A stretch of 64,000 nucleotides of DNA from Allodiplogaster sudhausi (lineage: Eukaryota > Nematoda > Chromadorea > Rhabditida > Diplogasteridae): the NCBI GenBank assembly GCA_945643635.1, contig CALZFC010000006.1:4456001-4520000 (forward strand), given 5' to 3'. The notes beneath the pieces were generated by a model that was not told where the DNA came from, did not search any database, and saw nothing but the letters and a program-made list of their open reading frames with translations. The position numbers and the translations under genes are program-made. Shown one piece after another: positions 35,149 to 45,984 of the stretch (position 1 is the stretch's first letter; every line of letters starts with the position of its first letter).

Positions 35149-35453
35149 CGGTCATGTGCTTCTGCTTTGGATTTAAAAAAGTCAGAAAAAATCCAAGATT
35201 AATGCCACAGAAGGTCTTTTCAACTTGCTTTGGCTCGTATTCAATCACAACACTCGCCTGATATAACAAGTAAAAAGTGTACAATTTACATCGAGATACA
35301 ATGAATATCATGAAAATCGAATAGCTGTCGAGGCTAAACAATTTCCGCTGCCTTGAAACTAAATTTACTAGGCCGACCTTGCTTTAAATTCCACTGGTTC
35401 CTTGCTGATAGTTGTGTCACATTTAAAAGTGCATCATCTTTTGTCTCTGCCAT
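35149..35453 (-). CDS. Two exons of an unidentified small protein (partial)
   Basis: Exon 1 (35453-35340) starts with ATG and encodes MAETKDDALLNVTQLSARN... to KFSFKAAEI, phase 0. A donor GTTTAG, an 82-base intron and the acceptor TTATATCAG lead to exon 2 (35257-35149: VVIEYEPKQVEKTFCGIN and FLNPKQKHMTG), which ends at a strong donor GTAAGT in phase 1. The third exon was not identified; a frame at about 35084-34920 is open but its phase does not fit simply. No family is recognised. Confidence 0.35.
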
Positions 35454-35729
35454 GCAATAGTGTGTAAAAGTGAGAGACGAAAACAGTGTAAAAGAAAGTA
35501 AGCAGCCTTCTACACACTTTTGCCCTCTCACTTTTGCACACTATCTCGTTCCATATGTCCAAACGTAAACGAACTTTCAACATTGATACGGTTTGTATCA
35601 TGAACAAAGTTTGAAGGAAACTTTACTCATATTTCCCATTTTTCATACTAAAACGACCAAAAGATGCTTGAAGGTCTGATTATTGTTGACTCAGGTTTCA
35701 ACAAAAGTTCGTTTTACTTTTCTTCCTAG

Positions 35730-35906
35730 ATTAATAGCACGGCTGATGTAGTTCTTCTAATCCGCGGACATGCTGATTTGCACTGCCACTCCGGGATAAT
35801 CGATCAGAAAACTTCAGCGCATCCTAAGTTTTCTAAAGCCAATAGTCCATTCGAAAGCTCTTTTCAAGCTCTATACATCTGTATAGGTTTGGTTGGTAGA
35901 AAATGA
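35730..35906 (+). CDS. Possible degenerate BTB/POZ-domain exon
   Basis: After a strong acceptor (TTTTCTTCCTAG) the plus strand reads INSTADVVLLIRGHADLHCH, then SGIIDQKTSAHPKF, up to a TGA at 35904. The DVVL-----LHCH-----S--F spacing resembles the start of a BTB domain (sDV-l-v----h-H---L---S-vF) as in nematode MATH-BTB proteins. However, the exon stops within the domain and no MATH exon was found upstream. Probably a fragment or pseudogene, if correct. Confidence 0.3.
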   Translation: MNSTADVVLLIRGHADLHCHSGIIDQKTSAHPKFSKANSPFESSFQALYICIGLVGRK

Positions 35907-36283
35907 GAAACACGTTTTCTGTGCTCCTTCAAACGTTAAATTCTGTAAAAAATTGAAAATTAAACATTTTCAAGTTTTTCTTTTTTAGTTGTTTAGATCA
36001 ATATCTTGGCCATTAAGGTGCATATTTTCATTTCAATATCTCAAAAACGTGCGGCGCAGTGACCTCAGACGTGCATCCAAATCGCCTCCCAGCGCGGCGA
36101 GTCTAATAATTCAAGCCCTCATAGCGGACGAAAGAGACATTTTCTGATGACTAGACCACTTCCGATCGATTCCACAAACCAGAAAACACCTATAAGGAAC
36201 TTTTGAACAAAATCCAAGCCGATCGATTTTGGCCGGGTCCCCTGGCACTTTTAACTCTCGCAAATCGCGTCATATGTATGTAC

Positions 36284-36345
36284 ATATGCTGCTATCAACG
36301 ATTAGAAGAAGTCGTAGTGTAAGGACAAGAGGAAGCACAGCCAAT
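36284..36345 (+). repeat. Dispersed exon-like repeat R1, partial copy
   Basis: TGCTGCTATCAACGATTAGA followed by AGAAGTCG and TAAGGACAAGAGGAAG. Same unit as the copies at 38037, 39063, 41733 and 49392. The frame carries a TAG where other copies have TGG or CAG. Confidence 0.6.
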
Positions 36346-36737
36346 TATATACATACGACATATGTTATTCCATAGTTAATTTGAATTCATATCAGTCTAG
36401 CGGTTTTGGCGTCTGTACATCCTCTCGCATTCCTCTTGTTGTTGCCTCGTTCATCGTCTCACGAAGTTCTTCCTATTGTTATTGAAGAATATTTTTCAAA
36501 GATTAATATATACATAACTGCAATGAGATAGGTGGTTTTCTGAGGCGAAGAGATTTATAGTAATTTAAGTTTCAATTTTTCTCGTTTCCCTGCCCTGGAA
36601 GAATATTCAAGTAAAATTAGCCAACTTATAAAATATATTAATATGGATGTCTTATTGTTAGGACACTTTAAAGGTGTTGACAGAAAAGCAAGAAGAATTA
36701 GTCAGGAAATGCTGCATCTCCCCGGACACTAGAGTGT

Positions 36738-36822
36738 GAGAAAGAGAGAAAAGAGAGAGAGATAGAGAGAGAATGAGGGAGAGGAAGGGAAGGAGAGAGA
36801 GAAAGAAAGAGAGAGAAAGGAG

Positions 36823-36862
<40 letters not shown>
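36738..36862. repeat. GA microsatellite array
   Basis: Interrupted then pure (GA)n, ending against an R1-type junction (GCGGGCATGTCC...TTCAGACCGCC). Between 35910 and 36740 nothing else is supported. Confidence 0.95.
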
Positions 36863-36863
<1 letters not shown>

Positions 36864-36887
36864 GGCATGTCCATCGAGTTCAGACCG

Positions 36888-38017
36888 CCTGCTGCGCCTT
36901 CATTCTATGGTAAAAGTTCCGGGAGCGGTGCGGGAATTTTCAGAATTCCCGCACCGGTCCCGGAAAGTTCCTGGAGAAAATCTTGAGTGGTGGGGGAAAG
37001 TTCCCGGAAAAAAAGTGTGCCATGCGCATTTAAATTACATTTCTTTAGCATAAAAATGTTTATTCGTATATTTTATTACTTTGATACAAATTTTCAAACT
37101 AGAATTTCGTCGTAAGCTGTTCTTCATCCAGCACTACAAAGAAGGTCAAACTTTATATTGGATAGAAAAGATCATTTTAACTTGTAACAATGATGACTTG
37201 ATTATTTTTTGCCTTTTTTGGCTCCAATTTCTCCAGCTATATTTATAATCATTTGACGGAGAACTGGAAAATAAAGTGAGAAAATATATAGTTCTTGAGA
37301 TCCAAGGAGAAACATTTTCGTTGGAACTCATAGCTTTCTGGAAAGAAGTAAGAATGAATGTTTGAAAGAAAGAAAGCATGGATGAAAGTGGGAAGCAAAG
37401 TAAGAAATAAAGTAAGAAAGGAAGACAAAACGACAGAAAGTTAGTAGGAATAGATAAGCAAGAAAGTAAGAAATATAGTTAGAAGGAAGGAAAGAAAATA
37501 AGTATGAACTAAAGTTAGAAAGATATGTAGTAGGAAAAAAGAAAGAAAAATAGTAAGAAACAAAGTAAGAAGGAAAGAAAGAAGATAAGCAAGAAACAAA
37601 CTAAGAAACAAAAAAAGAAAGAAAGATGCCTTGAAAAAATACCCCGGACCTAAACGCGACATGGATTCGAGGGCCGGTGAGCGTTACTTCCCGGAAATTG
37701 CTTTCACTGCGTGAGAAAACTAAAGATAACTACGAAATGAGAGAGGCCAGACAAACCATATCTCGAGTAGGTTTGTCTGCGCCTCCACTTTTGCACGCTA
37801 TTTCTCGTCATTTCAAACGTCCGGGATTTTTCCCGGAGCGCTGGGCGCATTTGAGCAAAATCAGTCCGGTATCTTTCCCGGTGCGGTCAAGAAAACCTCC
37901 GAGGTTCCATGCTATAGCATATAAAAGGTCCTGGAAAGTTCCCGCACACCTCACGATAATTTTTTTTGAGTTCCGGGACCCCTCACCGAACTTTCTTGAG
38001 AATGAAGGCGCGGCTGG
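36888..38017. mobile_element. Inverted-repeat element with CCCGGAA-rich subterminal repeats
   Basis: Ends GCCTTCATTCT and AGAATGAAGGC are inverted; inside each end are repeats of GTTCCCGGAA/TTCCGGGAAC. The interior 37140-37640 is AT- and GAAA-rich. It interrupts the spacer between a GA array and an R1 copy that are contiguous in the other R1 loci, which marks it as an insertion. No transposase seen. Confidence 0.6.
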
Positions 38018-38036
38018 TATTCTCTATACCCATTGA

Positions 38037-38130
38037 CTAGGCCCTTCACAGTTCTTCCACTCGTCCTTTAACGGCGACTTGTTCTGATCGTCAATAGCAG
38101 CATACATCTGCTCTGCTGCTTGAATTAACA
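38037..38130 (-). repeat. Dispersed exon-like repeat R1
   Basis: On the minus strand an acceptor-like TTAATTCAAG is followed by a frame reading EQMYAAIDDQNKSPLKDEWK and CEGPSQWV then TAG. This is the copy with the longest open frame. Confidence 0.6.
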
Positions 38131-38234
38131 ACAGCAAAAAAAACAACAGAACCTGGACCGTTTGCAATGCATCTGAAGATGTCAGTTTCATAATGTTCTT
38201 TTTTTCTATCTAGTTAAACGGTGTTCCAAGTCGC

Positions 38235-38352
38235 AGATTATATACGACCGTTCACTTGCCAGTCGGGCACACACACATTGTGAGGTACATATATGTGAGA
38301 TTATATACGACCGTTCACTTGCCAGTCGGGCACACACACATTGTGAGGTACA
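38235..38352. repeat. Tandem duplication, two units of about 58 bases
   Basis: AGATTATATACGACCGTTCA...CACACACACATTGTGAGGTAC occurs twice in a row. It falls inside the 3' part of the following open frame. Confidence 0.85.
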
Positions 38353-38466
38353 GCCCCGGCCGCGTCCCGGTGCCGGGGGCTGAGCTCCACTTGTGCCTGG
38401 CTGAGCTTCACTTGTGCCGGCTTCACTTGCTTGTTGCGCACGCTCACGATTACGAGTACTTCTCAT
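38353..38466 (-). CDS. Possible first exon of an unidentified Ala/Gly/Thr-rich protein
   Basis: From the ATG at 38466 the frame reads MRSTRNRERAQQASEAGTSE and SGAQPPAPGRGRG, then runs into the tandem duplication at 38352. A donor GTACCT just after RGRG is possible. No downstream exon was identified and no family is known. Confidence 0.25.
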
Positions 38467-38837
38467 TTTTCATTCCGCTGTTCTTCTTTTTTTCTTCCTT
38501 CTTTTTCCTTTTAAAAAGTGTTATCTGCCTTTTATTCAGACTGATTTGCACTCTTAAAGGACTAAAACTATTGCCTTTTTTCTTTATAAATTCCAGACAC
38601 TGACATCTAAAACCGAAATACAAGGATGCCTGAACAAGACTCTCGATCTGCGTTGCTCGAAAAGCTCGAATTAATTTTTTTAATGAATAGACATTTGAGG
38701 TGTTTTATTTCAATTTACAGAGCTACTTTTGTTATTCTTCTTTCCCTGAAAATGAAGTAATCTTTTTTTTTTGTGATATATTGGGGTTTTGAGACCATCT
38801 TTAAAATTCCTCCGCTCGTCACCTCTGTGGCAAAGAC

Positions 38838-39022
38838 GAGATAGAAAGAGTAAAAAGTCAGAGCGAGGTAGAGACAGAGGAAGAGGGAACAAAGAGAGAG
38901 AGTGTGAAGGGAGAGAGCAAGCGAGAGATAAAGAGGGAGAACAAGAAAGGGAAAAAGGAGTGAGAACGAGAGAGAGAGAGTGAGAGTGAGAGGGAGAGAG
39001 AGAGAGGGAGAGAGAGAAAGAG
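38838..39022. repeat. GA microsatellite array next to R1
   Basis: Interrupted (GA)n array adjoining the R1 copy at 39063; the spacer has the same CCTGCC...TTCAGACCGCC words as other R1 loci. Confidence 0.9.
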
Positions 39023-39062
39023 CCCGACGCCTGCCTATTCATCATCTTCAGACCGCCTTCCA

Positions 39063-39172
39063 TCCTCTACCCCCCCATTGACTAGAGGCCTGTGGTAGTT
39101 CTCTTCCTCTCGTCCTTACACGGTGACTTCTTCCAATCGTTGCTAGCAGCATACATCTGCTTCTTGAATTGT
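39063..39172 (-). repeat. Dispersed exon-like repeat R1
   Basis: Minus-strand frame KKQMYAASNDWKKSPCKDER then RTTTGL and TAG, after CAATTCAAG. Preceded in the genome by the GA array at 38838-39022. Confidence 0.65.
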
Positions 39173-39847
39173 CAAAAGAAAACCATAATCGTCCGAAATG
39201 TGTAAGTTCTTTTTAGCAATGTATACTTTAGTTTTATAATTAGTTCGATCGAAAAAGATGTGCTATCGCAGGATGTTCCCAGTAGTACTTTCAATTAGCT
39301 AGAAGTAACACATGTTGATAGGACAGACAAACATGCAATGATGCTCCTTACGAAACTTTTTGATATCTAGGCAAACTACACATTTGAAAATATTTGGGGA
39401 AAAAATTGCTCATGGTCAGTAGAGAAAGTACCAGGTGCCAATCTTGTCATATGGATTTGGTGCGTCATACATATGTAAATATATCTTACAATTGTCAACG
39501 GAAAGTTGCATAACTTGTTTACAGCGGGATTGCTCATTCAAGGATATGTAGAATTTTAAAATGCCAAAATCTTTTCGCTTCTTGAATTCTCCCACTTTCC
39601 ATGCGAAATTCAGTCATTCGCCTTGTTCCCATTATTTCAGGCGCCCACACTATGTTGCCATGGATTCTGAAAATATTCTAGGCAGCGTCTGCTGCAGTTT
39701 TGCAGTTTTGGCAGGTCCACGTCAACTTTACAAATGGTCGTCACATATCCTGACATCCCTTAGTCGCTTAGAAACCTTTGCCGGAGAAGTTTTTCCAGGA
39801 ATTGTTTGAATTTTTTTAAAGATTTAAATAATTCATGGAAGACATCC

Positions 39848-39878
39848 TGTCTCGAGTCTTATGGACATCCTGCCTTAA
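39848..39878. mobile_element. Solo end of a TTAA-3-like element
   Basis: GTCTCGAGTCTTATGGACATCC then TGCCTTAA resembles the right end of element TTAA-3 (CTCGAGTCTTACTGACATCC, TCTCTTAA). No partner end was found nearby. Confidence 0.5.
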
Positions 39879-40281
39879 TATCAGAGCCAACAATCTTGGC
39901 CCACTTATTTCAAATGTTGGCTCGTTTTGCGACTGAGGATCGCAATTCGAGTGCAAACGTTTCAAATTTGTTTATGAAATTAAGGAGCTACATGTTCAAA
40001 CAAAGGAAATACCAGAAGAACGGCAGAGTAACAGGGAACAGCAAGGTGTCTTTAATAATTTTAACCAAGAAAGACATAATAACCTGCAAAAATATATATG
40101 TAACTTCATAAATGATATGCATGTAAAAAAGCTAGGTAGAATGCACTTTCCTACTTTTCGTGATCTCTTTCACTCAAGTAATGAATTACAGCCGAGGCAC
40201 GGATGAGACAACACTTTCTGACACTTTCCAAAAGGAAACCATTCGCACGTTCGTCACAATAAATTATCCTCTATTCTTGCA

Positions 40282-40442
40282 GAGTGCACCATGCGAAAGT
40301 CTGGAGAGTTTCTTGAGGAAGCATCGCATTTTTGCTCGAAATTCTTTTGTAAAGAAGAAGAAATGCTCGAGTTGGAAATCGATTCGACTCGCAGAATTGA
40401 ACTGTAACCTCAACGATTTTTCCTTTTTTTCCTGCGTCCAAA
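40282..40442 (+). CDS. Possible exon of an unknown gene
   Basis: Bounded by a strong acceptor (TATTCTTGCAG) and a donor ACG|GTTAGT, one frame is open throughout (SAPCESLESFLRKHRI...). A second frame is open to a TAA near 40400 and is Glu-rich (GEFLEEASHFCSKFFCKEEE). The minus strand is also open here, so direction and frame are unsettled. The surrounding stretches 39180-40270 and 40450-41290 hold nothing else I can support. Confidence 0.25.
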
Positions 40443-41299
40443 CGGTTAGTGCTATTCGTCCTATGTCCTATGTTTCTATGTGCCATGTTTTATCATTCTT
40501 TCTATAGAAAATTATTAGAAAAATGTGCAACAACATGCGATTTGTCCAGAATAAAATCACTTTATGCAAAAGCAAAATTATATATCTTTTTACTTATACC
40601 GAACACAAATTGTTGTCGTAATATAGGGAATCAATTTATTTATTTAATTATTTATTTATTACATCAAAATTAATATGATGGACCCTTTCGCGCAGCGAAA
40701 CCATAAAAGAAAAAAATTAGACCAAAAAACCACGACATAATTTTAGAAAAGTGAAAGAAAGAGAAAATATTACTTTACAGCACCGTCACAGTTGTTTTTG
40801 CCTCAATCGGAAGAAAGGTCGTTTCGAATTTGCTGTTCACGAAACAGAATTATTAAAAATGAAGACTTCCCCATTTTATGCCTACAATGACGTCAGCTAT
40901 TTTCATTATTGAATTGCGTTCGGAAGAGGCTGTATGTTAAAGGAGGGCCATCACCGAAAACGTCCTCCATTAATCCAAAGCGTCGTTTTGAGAGGCACCC
41001 TGTCTGAATTGTATTATGCTATCCCATTTTTGCATGTAAATAAATGGATGATTAATCTCCAAGTTATAACTTAAAAGAGCATAATCAAGAATCAAGATAA
41101 ATACTATTGTGAAATTAACTATTTAATATAACATGTACTGACAACCTTAAAATTGGCTCGAAAAAAAGTTTTGAAAATTTTTGTTGGTGAACCTTGCCAG
41201 TTTCATTTAAAATGTAAAGCGATTTTTTCGTTTATGTGTAGAACACTTCAAAAGAAAAAAATCCAGTCGATGCTAGAAAACAAAGCGAGAGGGAGAAGG

Positions 41300-41412
41300 A
41301 AGCGTGAATGAAGGAGAGAGAAAGGGAGAGAGAAAGAGAGAGAGAAAGGGAGAGAGACATAGAGAGAGAGAGATAGACAAAGAGAGAGAGACAAAGAATG
41401 AGAGAGAGAACA
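41300..41412. repeat. GA microsatellite array
   Basis: Interrupted (GA)n tract. Confidence 0.9.
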
Positions 41413-41607
41413 ACCGGACATTTCTATACGCTGTTTATTTATTTAACTTTTTTTATTCTTACATTGTTGAAAATCGCACATGGCTTGCAGGATAGAGAAA
41501 GCTGCAAGTGAAAAAAGTTTTCAACATGGAAGAGTCAACGGAAGAGAAAGGAGAATGAGTCAGCATATGCTTCCCTGGAAATATAAAGTGTTAGAGTGTC
41601 CGGGGGA

Positions 41608-41702
41608 TAGAGAGGAAAGATAGATAGAGATAGAGATAGAAGAGAGAGAGGGAGAGAGAGAGAGAGAATGAAAGGGAAGGACAGATATGAGAGGGAGATA
41701 GA
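41608..41702. repeat. GA microsatellite array next to R1
   Basis: Interrupted (GA)n tract about 30 bases from the R1 copy at 41733. Confidence 0.9.
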
Positions 41703-41732
41703 AACAGGAAAAACGATTAGAGCAAACCACCT

Positions 41733-41838
41733 TCTCTACCCCTATTGACTAGGCCATTGACCGGTCTTCTTTCTTCTCGTCCTTACATGACTTCTTCTTC
41801 TTCTCTTTGCTAGCAGCATACATCTGCATCTTGAACCG
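41733..41838 (-). repeat. Dispersed exon-like repeat R1
   Basis: Minus-strand frame MQMYAASKEKKKKSCKDEKK, ending in MA and TAG, after GGTTCAAG. The Asp/Trp part is replaced by a lysine run. Confidence 0.6.
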
Positions 41839-42185
41839 GAATAAATCCGAAATATGTCAGTTATCACTAGCATTATTCTTTTTGTTTTGTTCGAAAAAAA
41901 AAATGAAGAAATCAAAAATAAAAATAATTTCTTCTAGCATCATGACAATGATTGCTCACCAACAGTGAAGAGACCCTTTTGGACAGTAGCCATAAAATTT
42001 TCAATTCTGTCGGTCACGTGAGGCCTTTATACATTATTATTCATAAAAAATAATAATGTCAAGAATGTTTAATCCTTATCACAAATTCTTCGTTTTCACT
42101 GTTGCATATCAATTAATTACGAATCGGGCGATGCTCAGTTTTATTTGTTAGTGTCATGAACTTTCTGTTCACAAAACATTCTCAA

Positions 42186-42768
42186 CTACTTTAAGGTAAC
42201 GAATGCCTTTAATCCCGGGTCTTCATGAGTCGGCGACACGACAGAGATTGCTGCGACTAAGCTGTCGGAAGCATTGCTGATGCCTTCTTGAGGCCCGCCT
42301 CCACGTACCACGCCGAGTTCCATTTGCCAACCACGACTCGAGAAGAGGTTTGAAGAGTCCCAGACATGAAGAATGTTGGACATTAGAGGACCACAGACTT
42401 CTTTCGCGATATTCTCGACCACTCTCTCAATCCATTTTGATCTGCGCCTAACGAATTCAGCAGGTTTCTCAAAACGAATTCCACTAAACTCCGGTCTGCA
42501 ATTTTTGGAACTAATGTCATAAATTCAATCATGTATAAATACTTATTAAAATAATATAAAAAATATATTAATATGATCAAATCGGTAGTCAAAATTTCAC
42601 TGCAGTGACCTCCTACTTTCTGCATGGATGCAAAAAACCAGCCGTACACATGATCAGCCGTGCTGTACGCTGATAGTAGACGTGGGCCGGAAGAGGAAGT
42701 ATTATCACGGAGAGTTTCTCCATTAAAGGAATGTTTGATAGAAATGTTTCGATGAACGCTCCGACGCT
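42186..42768 (-). CDS. Last two exons of an unidentified gene
   Basis: Exon 42768-42617 opens after GAAAACAG and reads VGAFIETFLSNIPLMEKLSV and HVYYQRTARLIMCTAGFLHP, ending in phase 2 at a GTAGGA donor. Exon 42495-42186 follows an AATTGCAG acceptor in matching phase, with PEFSGIRFEKPAEFVRRRSK, WIERVVENIAKEVCGPLMSN and ELGVVRGGGPQEGISNASDS, and ends at TAG (…KAFVTLK). The phases agree only with this frame, not with the longer overlapping one. An upstream open stretch at about 43084-42924 (YEEFFLRNRYFSHGKFSLLL, GHLKWFSQRVQMCADT) ends at a phase-0 donor GTTTAT and could be the preceding exon. About 150 or more codons are visible and no family is recognised. Confidence 0.45.
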
Positions 42769-43334
42769 CTGTTTTCGTTTCTTTCCTTTTTTTCTTCACC
42801 CGTAAGAGCGAAATGTGATAGAATGCTCGCCAGGCTCGATCCTACCATTGATCATGTATTCGTTTTGCTAACGTTTTCCTGTATATCTGATTTATGGTTT
42901 CATTACTCAGCTTTGAGATAAACGGTATCCGCACACATTTGAACGCGTTGAGAAAACCATTTGAGGTGTCCATATTGCAACAACAAAGAAAACTTACCAT
43001 GACTAAAGTAGCGATTTCTTAGGAAGAATTCCTCGTAAAGTGTTGAGGACGTTCTCGACGTACGCGACCGCAATCAAAACCAATTGTTTATTATAGATTC
43101 ATGAAAAAGTTGATTTTCGCACAATCAGATGCCATGCAGCACAGAGAGAACTGATAAAGAGAGAGGGTAGGAAAGATATGGATTGTAGAGATAAAAGAAT
43201 GGAAAGGGACAAAAAGGAGAGATTGAGAAGTAATGGAGATACAATTATAACAGTTCATTATGGAGGAAACTAGTGCAAGAAGAATAAGACAGGATGCTGC
43301 ATCAGTGATGCTGCATTACAATACAAATAGAGAG

Positions 43335-43512
43335 CATGTGAGTCACAGAGAGAAAGAGAAAGAAAGAGGAGAGAGAAGAGAGAAGAGGGAGAGAGAGTGA
43401 GAAGAGAGAGAGAGAGGAGAGAGAAGAACAGAGAAAAGGAGGGAGAGAGTGGGAGAGGGAGAGAGAGAGAGAGTGATAGGGAAAGGGTGAGGAAAGAGGG
43501 AGTGAGGGAGAG
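43335..43512. repeat. GA microsatellite array
   Basis: Long interrupted (GA)n array; the Ser/Leu-rich frames on the minus strand are its translation. Confidence 0.95.
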
Positions 43513-43754
43513 ACACGAGAAAGTCTGAACTCTCGCATGAATTGTACAGTGATCGCCGTCCATCAAGAATAAGAGATGAAGGAAGAAAAACCCCGACAAC
43601 GAATCAGTCCATTTGAAACTCAAAACTAATATAATGCACTTCATCTCATCAAAACAACTTATCTCAATAATGTACAAGAAATAAAATAAAAGTGCGCCTG
43701 TTTATTCACGCATTTTGGAATATACGATATATAAAATGATTTTCATTTACATTA

Positions 43755-43795
43755 GTAATAAATTATATATATGCATATATTTATATATACACATT

Positions 43796-43847
<52 letters not shown>

Positions 43848-43872
43848 AATGTGTATATATAAATATAAAGAT
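43755..43872. repeat. (TA)n and (TATG)n tract
   Basis: Self-complementary AT dinucleotide run immediately left of the TIR element at 43904, which duplicated a TA. Confidence 0.9.
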
Positions 43873-43915
43873 ATAATACCGTCTTCATCCGCATAGATAC
43901 GTACAGTCCCGCCCA

Positions 43916-45292
43916 GGATCTTGGTACCAAGGATTCGTCGGACGCATCGGACGCATCCAAATGCATCCTCGTTAATAACTATTTTCCAAGGAAATACTAA
44001 AATATTTTAACTCGTACATTAGTTTGCTTATAAAGAACGGATGCTACTGATAAAAATTCTATAATTTCTAATCATTTGATAAGAAGTTATCTGTTTTTGC
44101 TTATAAAAAATTTCATTCCTTATATTTTTCAATGAAATTTCTCCTGTATTATTATTTTGTCTCTACCCACATCCCCAAATAGTAAACTTTGAGATTGTAT
44201 CACTGATAACGGAAATCGATAAATGAGACCTTATCATGCATGTTCATTAGGTGATTGTGAGAAGATTCGCCTAACGATTCTGAATCTAATTATGTAATCA
44301 GTTTTCAAAATAAACTGCCGGTTAACAATATATTTTTGATAGTGTGTACTTTGCATTGCTTTCTTCGGAAAGAACAGGGAGGTTTCTCAGGCCGAGGGGG
44401 CGGGGCAAACACTTTTTTTCTCTGCCTGTGCTATTTCGCTACCTCAAACTTGGGTATTCATCTGGGCCCAAATGGGGACAATGGCCCCATATGAGCCCAG
44501 TCGCTGGGCCCAAATGGGTCAATTTGATCTACAAACCATGTGTCTACCGTAACCCTGAGCGGAGATACAGTAGTTATACCTCAAATTTGGGTAATTAAAC
44601 CGAGTGAGTTGCACGGTTGGTGACTCACTCGGTAAAAGTTGCACCTATGTCGGGCGGGGTTTGGGAAAAGTCGAAAAAAAAAATGAACTCCAGGAAAATG
44701 TTACGAAACCAGAGAGTATCTCCAAATACATACATATGCTCCCTATTATTCCCTACGAAATCGTACTCGATCGGTATTAAGTGCATGTACAGCATCCTAG
44801 ATTTGAAGCATCATACCAGGCCAAAATTTTTACAAAGACCAAGACAATGGGGAATCCTGCAGAAAGGCATGCAAAAAAAATCACAATTAAAAATATATTG
44901 TTAACCTTCACTTAATTTGAAAACTGATTACAAAATTAGATTCAGAATCGTTAGGCGAATCTTCTCAGCTAAGGATAAGGTCTCATTTATCGATTTCCGT
45001 TATCAGTGATACAATCTCAAATTTTACTATTTGGGGATGTGGGTAGAGACAAAATAATAATACAGGAAAAATTTCATTGAAAAATATAAGGAATGCAATT
45101 TTTTATAAGCAAAACTGATAACTTCTTATCAAATGATTAGAAATTATAGAATTTTTATCAGTAGTATCCGTTCTTTATAAGCAAACTAATGTACGAGTTA
45201 AAATATTTTAGTATTTCCTTGGAAAATAGTTATTAACGAGGATGCATTTGGATGCTTCCGATGCGTGCGACGCATCCTTGGTACCAAGATCC
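43916..45292. mobile_element. Foldback element nested in the left TIR of the larger element
   Basis: Ends GGATCTTGGTACCAAGG and CCTTGGTACCAAGATCC, with arms of about 400 bases (43916-44340 and 44900-45292) that match closely, for example around CGTACATTAGTTTGCTTATA. The 560-base centre contains GGGCCCAAATGGG palindromes and short frames with no family resemblance. Removing it restores the outer TIR, so it is the younger insertion. Confidence 0.75.
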
Positions 45293-45984
45293 TGCCGCCC
45301 GATTAATCTTACGTTCTGTCAATGACATGTCGTCGACAGACAGTCACGACCGTTTTTGGTCATGACCATGTCGAGGACAGGTCGTGACCAGGTCGTGACC
45401 ATGATCATGACCACGGTCATGACCATTCTTTGCAATTCCCAATGTTAGAATGGCGCGAATGCCATCTGGATTAATGCATAATCGATTAATTTGCTTCTTT
45501 CTTGCCCGCACATTCCCATTAAAAATTCAGGGTTGCGTGAACAATAAAATGTTGCAAGTCAGACACGTGTTAAATCCTTTTTAATTGGGTTAATTCAATA
45601 ACCGGAAATCACCGTCAAACAAACAGAAACATCAACAAAAAATGTCAACTTGGAATAAATTTCCTCATTATGCAAAGAAAGAAATGAACCGTAATAGGAG
45701 AAAGGCGACTTGAAATTAAGGAATGACATAAGTGTATAGATCTCTTTCAACAATCAATACTATTTTCAACCTCATAAAATTGAAGAGTTGGCAATCATGA
45801 AGAAAACATTCGCTCGTTATGACTGAAAAAGGAACAAGCAGCCCATAGAAAACCATGCGAAAGACTGCTACTTGGTATTTGTTCCGGTTTTCTTGCGGAA
45901 AATTTAATTGTCTTCACACGGAATGAAATGAGAATTAGCAAACGAGGATTCTACAGATACACCCACCATTCGACAAAATGAATT

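Noticed and set aside
39561..40111. Plus-strand frames of 82 and 101 codons
   Set aside because: No convincing splice sites, no motif, and one spans the solo TTAA-3 end.
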